Below are positions 12,955-22,953 of a DNA stretch of 64,000 nt, piece by piece. Origin of the DNA: Shewanella sp. NFH-SH190041 (GTDB lineage: Bacteria > Pseudomonadota > Gammaproteobacteria > Enterobacterales > Shewanellaceae). A program made the position numbers and the translations under genes. Below the pieces are notes generated by a model that ran no database searches, was not told the origin of the DNA, and saw only the letters and a list, made by a program, of their open reading frames with translations. Position 1 is the stretch's first letter. Every line of letters starts with the position of its first letter. The stretch covers positions 124,001 to 188,000 of the forward strand of contig NZ_AP026070.1 in the NCBI RefSeq assembly GCF_024363255.1. Reading direction: 5' to 3'.

Positions 12955-13710
12955 TTAAAGTCGTGCTTGTGGGGTCTTAACGTCTTGTTTGCTGGCTAAT
13001 TTATAGGGTAGCAATTGAGATGCTGGAACAAGTTCAATCCCCTGTTGCTGAAGTTGTGGCAGCTTTTTACGTAAAAAGCTTAAAGTATCAGGATGAGGGT
13101 GAGCAATTGCGATCAGACTGCCAAGTTGTTGGCTTTTATCAATAATTTGTTGGTACTGCTTTTCTAGCGCCGCAGGTGCTAAATCGTTGTCTAAGAAAAT
13201 CTGCCGCTTTAACAGAGGAACGCCGATATGATCAGCTTGTTCGGCCGCTTTGCTATAGCGTGTAGTAATACTGTCGACAAAATAAAGATTGTGTTGTTTC
13301 AGCGTTTCCATTACCCAACCCATAGGGCGATTTAATTGTGTTAGCAGGCTGCCCATATGGTTATTGACGCCACTTACATAGGGAATAGTATTTAACGCAT
13401 CAGTGACCTGACGTTTGAATTCTTGCTCCCCCATTCGATTGGTTAATCCCCCAGGCCCAAGGCGGTTGCCATGCAGTGATTGCATCGGCAGGTGGGCCAT
13501 AATTTCATGACCACGCTGGTGTCCCTGGGTTGCTAATCGTTTCGCAAAAGGGGTGTAAGGTAAGATCGATAAGGTGATGCCAGCAGGGAGGCTGATGACT
13601 TGTTGATCTGTCTGGCGATAGCCAAGATCATCAATAATAATGGCCAACTTGGCTCCAAATGCTGGAGCGATGCTGCATAGGAAGCAGCCTAATAAAAGAA
13701 AATAGCGCAC
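12955..13710 (-). CDS. Divergent polysaccharide deacetylase family protein (YibQ-like)
   Basis: A 251-residue exported protein with a Sec-type signal peptide (about residues 1-19, ending AFGA). The mature part begins KLAIIIDDLGY, a conserved DD pair of the YibQ/DUF610 branch of NodB-like deacetylases. A GHEIMAHLPM motif and NNHMGS follow. The AIAHPHPDT segment is also family-typical. It is downstream of the S41 peptidase and EnvC genes, which suggests a role in cell-envelope processing. Activity has not been established for the family as far as I know. Confidence 0.88.
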   Translation of the reverse strand: MRYFLLLGCFLCSIAPAFGAKLAIIIDDLGYRQTDQQVISLPAGITLSILPYTPFAKRLATQGHQRGHEIMAHLPMQSLHGNRLGPGGLTNRMGEQEFKRQVTDALNTIPYVSGVNNHMGSLLTQLNRPMGWVMETLKQHNLYFVDSITTRYSKAAEQADHIGVPLLKRQIFLDNDLAPAALEKQYQQIIDKSQQLGSLIAIAHPHPDTLSFLRKKLPQLQQQGIELVPASQLLPYKLASKQDVKTPQARL

Positions 13711-13722
13711 GTGAATCCGATT

Positions 13723-14925
13723 TTATTTCTGTTGTGTTATCCAGTGAGTTGCAGCTTGAAGCATTCGATCCTGCAAAATGCTGCTCTCAGCTGATTTTGC
13801 CTTTATTTTAAGCATATTATCTTCATCGGATACACCCTTAGAGGGAAATAAAATATCGGGTGTAACACCTTTTCCCTGTATGTCGTCCCCATTTGGTGTT
13901 AGGTACTTGGCTATGGTTAATTTGACTTTGATGCCTGCATAGAGGGTTGGGATTAAACTTTGAACCGTCCCTTTTCCGAAACTAGTTTGCCCTATCAGGG
14001 TTGCGCGCTGATTTTGTTGAAGTGCTGCAGCCAATACTTCAGAGGCAGAAGCCGAGCCGCCATTAATCATAATAATTATCGGTAAATTGCTCAGTAAATG
14101 TTCTCTGGTGGCACTGTAACGGGTGTTTGCCTCGTTGACGCGGCCTGCGGTTGAGACAATTAATCCTTTACTAAGGAAAAGATCTGCAATTTGTACAGCT
14201 TGTTCTAGTAACCCCCCAGGATTATTGCGTAAATCGAGGATCAGCCCGTTCAGCGGTTGAGATTGCCATTGCTGGAGTTGCTGCATAATTTCCGTGGCAG
14301 AGTTTTCTTGGAAGTGGCTTAACCGAATATATCCGGTGTTGTGATTAAGCAGTTGACTGGAGACAGAGTGGATTTTGATTGTTTCAGGTTTGAGGGTAAC
14401 GGAAAAAGGCTTGGGCTGGCTGGAATGCTGTAAGGTGAGATCGATAGTTTGGTTACGCTGACTGGCTTGGCGAATATGTTCTAGTAGTTGCGGTAGATCG
14501 TCTGGCTCCATTGGTTGACCATTAAAACCAAGTAGTGTGTCTCCCGCTTCAATACCAGAGCGTTCTGCCGGGGAGTGGGGAAATGGTGTGACAATTTTGA
14601 TCCGGTTTTCTTCAAGCGCTATTTCGAAACCAAAACCAAAATATTCCCCACGATGATTATTATCAATACTGCGCATATCTTGTTGATTAAGAAAAGCGGA
14701 GTATGGATCGAGTTGTTCAAACACTCCCTCAATTGCGGCGCCTATCAATTGTTCTCTATCAATGGCATCGACATAGTAGTGTTCTACCGTTTTGATGACA
14801 TCAAGTAACAGTGGAAAATTATGATAATTAGCTGTGGTTTGTTGTTCTTTTCCTGATAGCGTCAGAGAAACTCCAAGCAACAGGCCAATCAGAATTAAAC
14901 CGAAATAACTGATGATTGTGCGCAT
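13723..14925 (-). CDS. S41 (CtpA-like) periplasmic protease
   Basis: A 400-residue protein with an N-terminal hydrophobic anchor or signal (residues 5-24). A PDZ domain (about 90-170, GFGFEIALEENRIKIV to ERSGIEAGDTLLGFNG) and an S41 tail-specific protease domain follow. The catalytic serine lies in GGSASASEVLAAAL and the general-base lysine in TSFGKGTVQSL. It is located between envC and the YibQ gene with short spacing, the same order as in related genomes. It probably cleaves envelope proteins or helps regulate cell-wall hydrolases, but that role is inference. Confidence 0.92.
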   Translation of the reverse strand: MRTIISYFGLILIGLLLGVSLTLSGKEQQTTANYHNFPLLLDVIKTVEHYYVDAIDREQLIGAAIEGVFEQLDPYSAFLNQQDMRSIDNNHRGEYFGFGFEIALEENRIKIVTPFPHSPAERSGIEAGDTLLGFNGQPMEPDDLPQLLEHIRQASQRNQTIDLTLQHSSQPKPFSVTLKPETIKIHSVSSQLLNHNTGYIRLSHFQENSATEIMQQLQQWQSQPLNGLILDLRNNPGGLLEQAVQIADLFLSKGLIVSTAGRVNEANTRYSATREHLLSNLPIIIMINGGSASASEVLAAALQQNQRATLIGQTSFGKGTVQSLIPTLYAGIKVKLTIAKYLTPNGDDIQGKGVTPDILFPSKGVSDEDNMLKIKAKSAESSILQDRMLQAATHWITQQK

Positions 14926-14955
14926 GCTGCCCCCGCTGGTCGCAGGGGCGAGTAA

Positions 14956-16080
14956 TTAGCTGCAGAATCGCGCGGGATCCATTGCTTGCCCCTTGTGTCG
15001 TATCTCGAAGTATAGGCCAGGCTCTGCCTGACCACCTGAGTTACCGACTAAGGCAATGACATCTTTCGGGCTTACCGTTTCTCCGGCCGTTTTTAGCAAG
15101 GTTTGGGCATGACCATAGAGACTCATATAGCCTTTACCGTGATCGATCACCATAACCATACCAAAGCCCCTCATCCAGTCGGCATAGATAACCTTGCCGG
15201 GGGCAACCGCATGGATTTCACGTCCTTCCGGCGCTGACAGGGTGATCCCCTTCCAATGCACGCCGCCTGAACGGTTATCGCCATAGTCATAGCGGATCCG
15301 CCCTTTAGTAGGCCATTTGAGCTTGCCTTTCAGTTTTGCCAGTCCATCCATTGTTGGGTTTTCTCTGGCTTCCTGTGCGGCCTGAGCCAGCATACGCTTA
15401 ATACTGGCTTCATTAATTTGCATCTGTTCCAGTTGCGCGCCTTTATCACGCAATACCCGTTGCAGTTGCGTTAGGGTCTGTTCTCGTTGCTGTTGCTCCT
15501 GTTTGAGCTGCTTGGTTTCTTGCTGTAAATCAAGCATTAATCCATTCAGTTTAAGACGCTTAGCCTGTTCTTTTTGTTGCAAATCTGCCAGTTCTTCAAG
15601 GGTTATTTTCAGGCTGTTAATAGCCTGCATTCTGGCTTTATTGAGGTATTGATAATATGCCAACATGCGTTCAATCGCCGCCGGATCTTGCTGATTCAGT
15701 AGCATTTTGGCGTAATCATGGTTGCCGGTGAGATAAGCGCTGGCCAATTGTTTTGAAAGCGTTTTTTGTTGAGTTGATTTCAGTTGATCCAGTTGCTGTT
15801 GGCGCTGTCCCAGCGTCGTCAGTTCACGATCAACCTGATTAAGATTTTTTTCCGTCTCATTGGCTTTTTGAGCGACGCGGGCAATGGCCTGCTCGTCCTG
15901 TTTCAGTAATCCCTGCAACTGTTCACGCTGTTTACTGGCATTTTGCAGTGATGATTGTTGCTGACTGATTTGAGACTGCAGTTGTTGTAATTCGGCCTGA
16001 CGGCGCTGCAGATCATCAGATGCCTGCGACGCGACAGAGAACATGAGAAAGCCTGCAAAAATGCAGGCTTTGGTGAACAT
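14956..16080 (-). CDS. envC: Murein hydrolase activator EnvC
   Basis: EnvC activates the amidases AmiA and AmiB at the division septum. The product has a signal peptide (MFTKACIFAGFLMFSVASQA), long coiled-coil helices rich in Gln (about 25-240) and a C-terminal degenerate LytM/M23 domain (about 265-370). Segments seen include GRIRYDYGDNRSGGVHWKG and HGKGYMSLYGHAQ. The start is placed at ATG 16080; a GTG at 16092 would add four residues and neither has a clear ribosome site. It lies 22 bases after gpmM and upstream of the S41 protease gene, so the group is probably one transcript. Confidence 0.93.
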   Translation of the reverse strand: MFTKACIFAGFLMFSVASQASDDLQRRQAELQQLQSQISQQQSSLQNASKQREQLQGLLKQDEQAIARVAQKANETEKNLNQVDRELTTLGQRQQQLDQLKSTQQKTLSKQLASAYLTGNHDYAKMLLNQQDPAAIERMLAYYQYLNKARMQAINSLKITLEELADLQQKEQAKRLKLNGLMLDLQQETKQLKQEQQQREQTLTQLQRVLRDKGAQLEQMQINEASIKRMLAQAAQEARENPTMDGLAKLKGKLKWPTKGRIRYDYGDNRSGGVHWKGITLSAPEGREIHAVAPGKVIYADWMRGFGMVMVIDHGKGYMSLYGHAQTLLKTAGETVSPKDVIALVGNSGGQAEPGLYFEIRHKGQAMDPARFCS

Positions 16081-16102
16081 ATGCTGGTGCACTGGGTTCA
16101 GA

Positions 16103-17647
16103 TTACTCTTCTATGCTGATCAATGGTCTGCCTGTCATTTCAGGCGGAATAGCATCTCCCATCAGTTGCAGCATAGTGGGTGCAATATCACTTAAGCGAC
16201 CACCACTTTGAATGCTGGCTTTGCGGCCAACATAGATGAAAGGCACTAATTCACTGGTGTGGGCGGTATGAGGTTGTCCGGTAGTTTCATCTACCATCTG
16301 CTCGGCGTTACCGTGATCGGCAGTGATAAGACACTCCCCACCAACGCTTTGCAGTGCATCGACAACCCGACCGATACAGGTATCGACGGCCTCACAGGCT
16401 TTTACCGCAGCATCAAAACTGCCGGTATGCCCCACCATATCACCATTGGGGTAATTACAGATGATGACATCATACTTACCGGATTCGATAGCCGCCACTA
16501 ATTTATCAGTCAGTTCAGTGGAGCTCATTTCCGGTTGCAAGTCATAGGTCGCAACTTTAGGGGAGTTGATCAGGATGCGATCTTCACCATTAAAGCTTTC
16601 CTCTTTACCACCATTAAAGAAGAAGGTGACATGGGCATACTTTTCAGTTTCAGAAATACGCAGTTGAGACCGGCCGCTATTTTGCAGTACTTCGCCTAAG
16701 GTGTTGACCAGATCGGAAGATGGGAAAGCAACGGCTGTGTCGATATCGGCGGCAAACTCAGTCAACATAACAAAGTGCACTTTAGGGTGAACTTCGCGTT
16801 GGAAGCCATCAAAGTCATCATTGACAAATGCGCGGGTGATTTGGCGGGCGCGGTCGGCACGGAAGTTCATAAAAATCAGGGCATCGCCATCGTGTAACTG
16901 TGCCACCTGACCATTGTCATCGGTTATCGCTGAAGCTTTAACAAACTCATCATTCTCATCCCGCTGATAAGCAGCTTCCAGGGCATCAACCGCATTGCTG
17001 AATGTAAATTGTGCTTTGCCTTGACTGATCAGATCATAAGCTTGAGACACTCGCTCCCAGCGATTATCCCGATCCATCGCGTAGTAGCGACCGATAATTG
17101 AGGCGATACGGCCGTTGCCAAGCTGGGCAAAAAGCTGGTTAAAGTGTTCTAGGCTGGCTTTGGCACTGCGTGGCGGGGTATCACGGCCATCAAGGAAGGC
17201 ATGCAGATAGACTTTTTTTGCCCCACGTTTTACCGCCAGTCGGCACATGGCTTCAATATGTTCTTCATGACTGTGGACGCCACCTGGTGATAGCAACCCC
17301 ATAATGTGTACTGCGCCACCGGCATTGTTTGCCTGATCTATGGCTTGGCACAGGGTTGGGTTGGTATCAAACTCACCATCATCAATGGCCTTACCGATAC
17401 GGGTTAATTCCTGATAGACAATCCGGCCTGAGCCGATATTGATATGGCCAACTTCTGAGTTACCCATTTGTCCGTCAGGTAAACCAACATCGAGGCCTGA
17501 GCCGGAGATCAATGAATGGGGGTAGGATTCGCAGAGCTTGTCTAACACCGGGGTGCGGGCGTGAAACACTGCATTCTGATGGGTACCTTCACGATGGCCC
17601 CAGCCATCGAGGATCAGAAGCGCCAGCGGGCGTTTTGCTGTAGTCAT
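16103..17647 (-). CDS. gpmM: 2,3-bisphosphoglycerate-independent phosphoglycerate mutase
   Basis: GpmM (GpmI) interconverts 3- and 2-phosphoglycerate in glycolysis, using two Mn2+ ions and a phosphoserine intermediate. The 514-residue length is typical. [11 protein letters not shown] supplies N-terminal metal ligands and [14 protein letters not shown] carries the catalytic serine. The C-terminal [10 protein letters not shown] and [12 protein letters not shown] supply the remaining metal ligands. The gene heads the gpmM-envC-S41-yibQ cluster. Confidence 0.97.
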   Translation of the reverse strand: MTTAKRPLALLILDGWGHREGTHQNAVFHARTPVLDKLCESYPHSLISGSGLDVGLPDGQMGNSEVGHINIGSGRIVYQELTRIGKAIDDGEFDTNPTLCQAIDQANNAGGAVHIMGLLSPGGVHSHEEHIEAMCRLAVKRGAKKVYLHAFLDGRDTPPRSAKASLEHFNQLFAQLGNGRIASIIGRYYAMDRDNRWERVSQAYDLISQGKAQFTFSNAVDALEAAYQRDENDEFVKASAITDDNGQVAQLHDGDALIFMNFRADRARQITRAFVNDDFDGFQREVHPKVHFVMLTEFAADIDTAVAFPSSDLVNTLGEVLQNSGRSQLRISETEKYAHVTFFFNGGKEESFNGEDRILINSPKVATYDLQPEMSSTELTDKLVAAIESGKYDVIICNYPNGDMVGHTGSFDAAVKACEAVDTCIGRVVDALQSVGGECLITADHGNAEQMVDETTGQPHTAHTSELVPFIYVGRKASIQSGGRLSDIAPTMLQLMGDAIPPEMTGRPLISIEE

Positions 17648-17894
17648 TTTGATTCCTTAAATTTAATAAAGCATGAGAAATCTGAAAGTTGATGAAAATG
17701 GGAATTGCTTAAATACTACTACGGTTTGGCAGGGGGAAAAACGGGCTTATCTCCGATTATGCTAATCCACATTTCCCTGGTGCTGGGTTTTTATACCGCA
17801 GGATGGCTGGCACTAACTTGCTGCATTCTGATAAGTCAGTAGGTATACTCTGTGGCCTTACAAGGTCTCCCGCCAACGATTACAGGCAGAAAAC

Positions 17895-18329
17895 ATGCAA
17901 GAATACTTAGAGTTTTTTAAAGCACACCCCATGTTAAGTGTGGCTTGGGTAGTGTTATTTGTGGCCCTGATTGTGACCATGGTTAAATCTGCCCTTTCCG
18001 GCATAAAAAACATCACTCACCAAGACTTAGTGGTTAAGGTGAATCGTGAAAATGCCAAAGTGGTTGATGTCCGCTCCAAAGAAGAATTCAAAAAAGGCCA
18101 TATTGTTGATGCCCTGAATGTACCTTTGGCGGATATTAAAAATAACCAATTGGCTGCGCTTGAAAAGTTTAAATCCAGCCCCATTATATTGGTATGTAAC
18201 ACCGGTATGACTTCAGGTCAGGCGGCTCAATTGTTGGCTAAACAGGGATTTGAAAACCTGGCTAACCTGAAAGGCGGCATGGGTGAATGGCAAAGTGCCA
18301 ACCTGCCGGTGCAGAAAAGCAAGCGTTAA
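17895..18329 (+). CDS. Membrane-anchored rhodanese (YibN-like)
   Basis: A 144-residue protein with one N-terminal transmembrane helix (about 14-34) and a cytoplasmic rhodanese domain. VVDVRSKEEFKKGHI is the typical CH2A region and VCNTGMTSG holds the active-site cysteine, with two non-standard loop residues. It lies directly upstream of secB and gpsA, the same order as yibN-secB-gpsA in enterobacteria. Its sulfurtransferase partner is unknown. Confidence 0.92.
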   Translation: MQEYLEFFKAHPMLSVAWVVLFVALIVTMVKSALSGIKNITHQDLVVKVNRENAKVVDVRSKEEFKKGHIVDALNVPLADIKNNQLAALEKFKSSPIILVCNTGMTSGQAAQLLAKQGFENLANLKGGMGEWQSANLPVQKSKR

Positions 18330-18506
18330 GCCTAGCGGGATGGCGAAAGTGCGTTGTCCCCGGCATTTTTACAGTCGGATTGGGCGTAAATGTGTTTTTT
18401 TGACTGAAATATATTTATAACCGGGATGTTACTGGAAGACGATGCTTCCAGGCCCAGCAATAGACGTTTTTAACGTCGCAACCATTGAAAGGATAGGTAA
18501 CAAACT

Positions 18507-18992
18507 ATGGCTGAAGCAGTAAATAACGAACAACAAGCCCCTCAGTTCAACATCCAACGCATCTATACCAAGGATGTTTCTTTCGAAACCCCTAACAGCC
18601 CTGCTGTGTTTCAGAAAGAGTGGACTCCGGAAGTAAAACTGGATCTGGATACCCGCAGCAACAAGCTGGCTGATGATGTATACGAAGTTATCCTGTCCCT
18701 GACTGTAACAGCTAAAAATGGTGAAGAAACTGCGTTCCTGTGTGAAGTACAACAGGCCGGTATTTTCTCCATCAATGGTCTGACTGAGCCACAATTGGCT
18801 CACTCCCTGGGTGCTTATTGCCCTAACATTCTGTTCCCATATGCTCGTGAGTTGGTTGGCAGCTTGGTTAACCGTGGTACTTTCCCACAGCTGAACTTAG
18901 CACCAGTTAATTTTGATGCCTTGTTTGCGCAATATGTTCAGCAACGTCAAGCAGAAGCACAGGCGGAACAACCAGAAGAAGCCAACGCGTAA
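18507..18992 (+). CDS. secB: Protein-export chaperone SecB
   Basis: SecB is a tetrameric cytosolic chaperone that keeps preproteins unfolded and hands them to SecA. The 161-residue product has the family landmarks [17 protein letters not shown], the long beta segment [13 protein letters not shown], and the C-terminal SecA-contact region [11 protein letters not shown]. The acidic tail is rich in Gln and Glu. The gpsA ATG follows six bases after the stop, so the two are co-transcribed. Confidence 0.97.
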   Translation: MAEAVNNEQQAPQFNIQRIYTKDVSFETPNSPAVFQKEWTPEVKLDLDTRSNKLADDVYEVILSLTVTAKNGEETAFLCEVQQAGIFSINGLTEPQLAHSLGAYCPNILFPYARELVGSLVNRGTFPQLNLAPVNFDALFAQYVQQRQAEAQAEQPEEANA

Positions 18993-18998
18993 CATTGT

Positions 18999-20015
18999 AT
19001 GAATAACACTGCCGATATTACGGTATTGGGGGCGGGCTCTTATGGCACCGCCCTTGCCATTTCTTTGGCCAGCAACGGCCATAAAACTGTGCTTTGGGGC
19101 CATGAACCCGAGCATATTGCCAATCTGCAGCGGGATGGTGAAAATAAAGCCTTTCTGCCCGGGATTAAATTGCCGGAATTGCTGCTTCCACAAGCTGATC
19201 TTGCCACGGCACTGGCTGCCAGCCGCAATGTGTTAGTCGTGGTGCCAAGTCATGTATTTGCGTTGGTGTTAGCTCAGGCTAAGCCATTGTTACGTGATGA
19301 TGCCCGGATCGTCTGGGCCACCAAAGGGCTGGAGCCGGAAACCGGTCGTCTGTTGCAGGATGTTGCCCGTGATGTATTGGGGCAACAGTATCCACTGGCG
19401 GTGTTATCGGGACCGACATTTGCCAAAGAATTAGCCGCTGGCTTACCAACGGCGATTTCGGTTGCCGGTACTGATAAAGCTTTTACCCATGACTTAGTTG
19501 AGCTGCTACACAGCCCTAAACGGTTAAGGGTATATGCTAACGGTGACTTTATTGGCCTACAGCTTGGTGGCGCGGTGAAAAACGTGATTGCAATTGGTGC
19601 TGGTATGTCTGATGGCATCGGTTTTGGTGCCAATGCCAGAACTGCGTTGATTACCCGTGGGTTAGTGGAGCTATCCCGGCTAGGTGAAGCGCTCGGGGCT
19701 AAAGGATCAACCTTTATGGGGATGGCTGGTTTGGGCGATCTGGTGCTGACCTGTACTGATAACCAATCCCGTAACCGTCGCTTTGGTTTGGCTCTGGGTC
19801 AAGGTTGTGATGTGGATACTGCCCAGGCTGAAATCGGTCAGGTGGTTGAAGGTTATCGCAATACGAAAGAAGTCTATACCTTGGCTAAACGCCTCGGGGT
19901 AGAAATGCCGATTACCGAGCAGATCTATCAGGTGCTGTATGAGGGCAAATCGCCTTTTGACGCCGCCGCTGAGCTGCTTGCTCGAGAGAAAAAATCCGAG
20001 ACATCAGGTAATTGA
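18999..20015 (+). CDS. gpsA: Glycerol-3-phosphate dehydrogenase [NAD(P)+]
   Basis: GpsA reduces dihydroxyacetone phosphate to sn-glycerol 3-phosphate for phospholipid synthesis. The 338-residue protein begins with the dinucleotide-binding motif [12 protein letters not shown]. The catalytic lysine region [13 protein letters not shown] and the C-terminal substrate motif [12 protein letters not shown] follow. It is coupled to secB by six bases and closed by a terminator at 20031-20066. Confidence 0.97.
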   Translation: MNNTADITVLGAGSYGTALAISLASNGHKTVLWGHEPEHIANLQRDGENKAFLPGIKLPELLLPQADLATALAASRNVLVVVPSHVFALVLAQAKPLLRDDARIVWATKGLEPETGRLLQDVARDVLGQQYPLAVLSGPTFAKELAAGLPTAISVAGTDKAFTHDLVELLHSPKRLRVYANGDFIGLQLGGAVKNVIAIGAGMSDGIGFGANARTALITRGLVELSRLGEALGAKGSTFMGMAGLGDLVLTCTDNQSRNRRFGLALGQGCDVDTAQAEIGQVVEGYRNTKEVYTLAKRLGVEMPITEQIYQVLYEGKSPFDAAAELLAREKKSETSGN

Positions 20016-20030
20016 GGCAGTTAATCTGAG

Positions 20031-20066
20031 TTTTAAAAAAGGGTGCTAAAATAGCACCCTTTTTTA
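20031..20066 (+). terminator. Terminator after gpsA
   Basis: Stem GGGTGCTA / TAGCACCC flanked by A and T runs. Confidence 0.88.
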
Positions 20067-20150
20067 TGGATTATCCATTGTGACACCAGCGTCAGCGCTT
20101 GAGTGATACAGGATCATTCACATATCAATAGAATATAAGAGAGTTAGGCG

Positions 20151-21344
20151 ATGGCCGCAGCACAGAAGTTTGATGTTGTAATTATTGGTGCCGGCGCGGC
20201 CGGGTTAATGTGTGCCTTAACTGCGGGCTACCGAGGCCGCAGTGTGCTGTTAGTGGATAATGCGAAACAGTTAGGGCGCAAAATTCTCATCAGTGGCGGC
20301 GGCCGCTGTAATTTTACTAATCAGAATATTGAGCCAGCCGCTTACCTGTGTCACAACAGCCACTTTGTGAAGTCGGCGCTCGCCCGTTTCAGTCAATGGG
20401 ACTTTATTGCTATGGTGGAGCGCCATGGTATTGCCTTCCATGAAAAAACCTTAGGACAGCTATTCTGCGATGACTCAGCCAAAGACATTGTCACTATGCT
20501 GACGACAGAGTGTGATTGGGCCGGGGTAACAATTCAGCTGCGTACCGATATTGAGCAGATAACCCAGCAGGACTCAGGTTTTAGTTTGCAGACATCAGCA
20601 GGGGATTATTTGTGTGATTCTCTGGTGGTCGCCACCGGGGGGCTGTCTATGCCGAAACTGGGGGCAACGCCTTTTGGGTATAAGGTCGCTGAGCAGTTTG
20701 GCTTGAAGCTGTTGCCAACCACGGCAGGTTTGGTGCCTTTTACACTGCAGCCGGAAGATAAAATCCGCTATGAGCAATTATCAGGGATTGCCGTGCCAGT
20801 TATCGCAACAGCCGCGTGTGGCAAGCAATTTAAAGAGGCTATGCTGTTTACCCACAGAGGGTTAAGTGGCCCGGCAGTATTGCAGATATCTTCTTATTGG
20901 CAACCGGGTGAAAAGATCAGTTTTAACCTGTTACCGGAGCATGATTTTGTGTCCTGGTGTACCGAAACTACCGCTGCCTCGCCAAAATTATCACTGAAAA
21001 ATGCTCTTAGCCGGCTGTTACCAAAACGGTTAGTGGAGCGGCTGATTGAGCTGGGTGATTTACCCGATAAGAACCTCAATCAGCTTGGGAAAGGCGAAAT
21101 TCAACAGTTAGCTGATTATCTGCATCATTGGCACATCGCCCCCAATGGTACAGAGGGTTACCGTACCGCGGAGGTGACTTTGGGGGGCGTTGATACCGAT
21201 GAGTTGTCTTCCAAAACCATGGCGGCGAAAAAAGTACCCGGGCTGTATTTTATCGGCGAAGTGATGGATGTTAGCGGCTGGTTAGGGGGCTACAACTTCC
21301 AATGGTCCTGGAGTTCCGGCTATGCCGCTGGTGAAGTGGTTTAA
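20151..21344 (+). CDS. HI0933/YhiN-family FAD-dependent oxidoreductase
   Basis: A 397-residue flavoprotein with an N-terminal Rossmann FAD motif (VVIIGAGAAGLMCAL), then GRKILISGGGRCNFTN, which is diagnostic for the HI0933/YhiN (BaiN) family. The C-terminal motif VTLGGVDTDEL and GLYFIGEVMDVSGWLGGYN close the FAD site. It is monocistronic, between gpsA and a SUKH-like gene. The substrate is not known for most members. Confidence 0.93.
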   Translation: MAAAQKFDVVIIGAGAAGLMCALTAGYRGRSVLLVDNAKQLGRKILISGGGRCNFTNQNIEPAAYLCHNSHFVKSALARFSQWDFIAMVERHGIAFHEKTLGQLFCDDSAKDIVTMLTTECDWAGVTIQLRTDIEQITQQDSGFSLQTSAGDYLCDSLVVATGGLSMPKLGATPFGYKVAEQFGLKLLPTTAGLVPFTLQPEDKIRYEQLSGIAVPVIATAACGKQFKEAMLFTHRGLSGPAVLQISSYWQPGEKISFNLLPEHDFVSWCTETTAASPKLSLKNALSRLLPKRLVERLIELGDLPDKNLNQLGKGEIQQLADYLHHWHIAPNGTEGYRTAEVTLGGVDTDELSSKTMAAKKVPGLYFIGEVMDVSGWLGGYNFQWSWSSGYAAGEVV

Positions 21345-21477
21345 TTTGTCGCTGTGATACTCATGGATATCCGTTTTTAATGTACTGCGTGCAATTTGAG
21401 CAAAAGCACAAGATAGCTGAATGAAGAAATAGCTTAGGGAAAGTTAGGTATCGGTTGAGCGGATTTATAAAATTGCA

Positions 21478-22134
21478 GTGCCATATTCTGCTACTGGCCA
21501 AGATGTACTGCCGACAGAGTCGGATATAAAGGCATTTGAAAAAGAACATAAAGTGAGAATGCCGCAAGATATCAAAGATATGTTGCTGAACACGGGTGGA
21601 TTTGAAGAAGCTAGAGAATTTGGAATTAACAAATATCGTAAGTTGATTTTGCCCTTACCAAATAAAAAATTTGGCTATGACTATATGATGTTTTCGGCAA
21701 CTGCAACTTTTGAAGGTATAAAAACGGAATATCAGAATTTTATGGAGGATGTGCCACAGTATTCTTTTCCCTTTATTGAGGATGATGGTGGCGTCATTAT
21801 CATCACCTTGTGGCCGGGTGCCGAAGGGCAAATTTATCACTGTCAATTTGATTTTGACTATGCCACTGATGAAGAAATCATGTTGGTTGAAGAGCAAAGC
21901 GATATCGAAGATTTTGATCCTATAAAAGGAAAAATCCCTTTTACATATAGAAAAATTGCTGATTCTTTCACTGAATTGGTAGACAAAATTTTATTTGTTG
22001 ATGGTGAAGAATGGGATGCAATGTGTGAAACAAGAGGCCAAGGGCCTATTGATCTAACCAATGTCACCCAGTACGAATTACCCACTGGCTCTCATAATGT
22101 CTCTCTCACCATGGATATAACATCTTACCCATAG
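21478..22134 (+). CDS. SUKH/SMI1-KNR4-like protein
   Basis: A 218-residue acidic protein with an N-terminal SMI1/KNR4-type pattern, SDIKAFEKEHKVRMPQDIKD followed by MLLNTGGF. This fold (SUKH) is common in immunity proteins against contact-dependent or type VI toxins. The product is rich in Asp and Glu and has no signal peptide. The start is uncertain: GTG at 21478 is the first standard start in a frame open from 21448, and no strong ribosome site is visible. The gene is somewhat AT-richer than its neighbours, and no toxin gene lies beside it. Family assignment is by pattern only. Confidence 0.6.
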   Translation: MPYSATGQDVLPTESDIKAFEKEHKVRMPQDIKDMLLNTGGFEEAREFGINKYRKLILPLPNKKFGYDYMMFSATATFEGIKTEYQNFMEDVPQYSFPFIEDDGGVIIITLWPGAEGQIYHCQFDFDYATDEEIMLVEEQSDIEDFDPIKGKIPFTYRKIADSFTELVDKILFVDGEEWDAMCETRGQGPIDLTNVTQYELPTGSHNVSLTMDITSYP

Positions 22135-22306
22135 TGTTTGTGTAAAAATGGATGCGTTAGCATGATGTTTGGTCTATCAACTTGACCATTTTAGGATTGT
22201 TACCGAGATAATCTGTGCTGATAGGATCTGATTTTCCCTGTCATTCAATGGTGTACAATGCATATCAACACCCGTTGTTAAGCTAAATCATCGTAAGGAA
22301 AAAACC

Positions 22307-22840
22307 ATGGCCAAAGCCAGAATTGGGATTGTAACCGTCAGTGACCGTGCTAGTGCCGGTGTGTATGAAGATATTTCGGGTAAAGCCATTATCGATACCC
22401 TGAATGATTACCTGACTTCCGCATGGGAGCCTGTGTATGAGGTGATTCCCGATGAGCAGGATGTGATTGAAGCAACGCTGAAAAAAATGGCAGATGAGCA
22501 AGATTGCTGTTTGATTGTCACCACAGGTGGTACTGGTCCTGCCAAGCGTGATGTGACACCGGAAGCAACGGAAGCCGTGTGTGACCGTATGATGCCCGGC
22601 TTTGGTGAGCTGATGCGCGCTGAATCGCTAAAATTTGTGCCAACCGCGATTTTATCCCGCCAGACGGCTGGTTTGCGTGACGATACCCTGATTGTTAACT
22701 TACCGGGTAAACCTAAATCTATCCGTGAGTGTTTGGATGCCGTATTCCCTGCAATCCCATATTGTATCGATCTGATGGAAGGCCCTTATTTAGAATGCGA
22801 TGAAACGGTGATCAAACCGTTCCGTCCTAAAGCGAAGTAA
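22307..22840 (+). CDS. mogA: Molybdopterin adenylyltransferase MogA
   Basis: MogA adenylates molybdopterin before molybdate insertion. The 177-residue product starts IGIVTVSDRASAGVYEDISG and contains the MPT-binding motif TTGGTGPAKRDVTPEAT. C-terminal NLPGKPKSIRECLDAVFPAIPYCIDL (given in part: NLPGKPKSI) is also typical. The ribosome site GTAAGG is well placed. It is followed by a bidirectional terminator shared with the convergent ligase gene. Confidence 0.96.
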   Translation: MAKARIGIVTVSDRASAGVYEDISGKAIIDTLNDYLTSAWEPVYEVIPDEQDVIEATLKKMADEQDCCLIVTTGGTGPAKRDVTPEATEAVCDRMMPGFGELMRAESLKFVPTAILSRQTAGLRDDTLIVNLPGKPKSIRECLDAVFPAIPYCIDLMEGPYLECDETVIKPFRPKAK

Positions 22841-22904
22841 GACTAACTTCATTAATAGTCTGATCAACTACTCAATGAAATTGGTAGAACCGACATTAAT
22901 ATCG

Positions 22905-22936
22905 TAAAAACCCCGGTGATTAACCGGGGTTTTTAT
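22905..22936. terminator. Bidirectional terminator between mogA and the O-ligase gene
   Basis: Stem AAAAACCCCGGT / ACCGGGGTTTTT with short loop GATTA. Confidence 0.88.
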
Positions 22937-22953
22937 TTGCCTTGGTGATTGGA

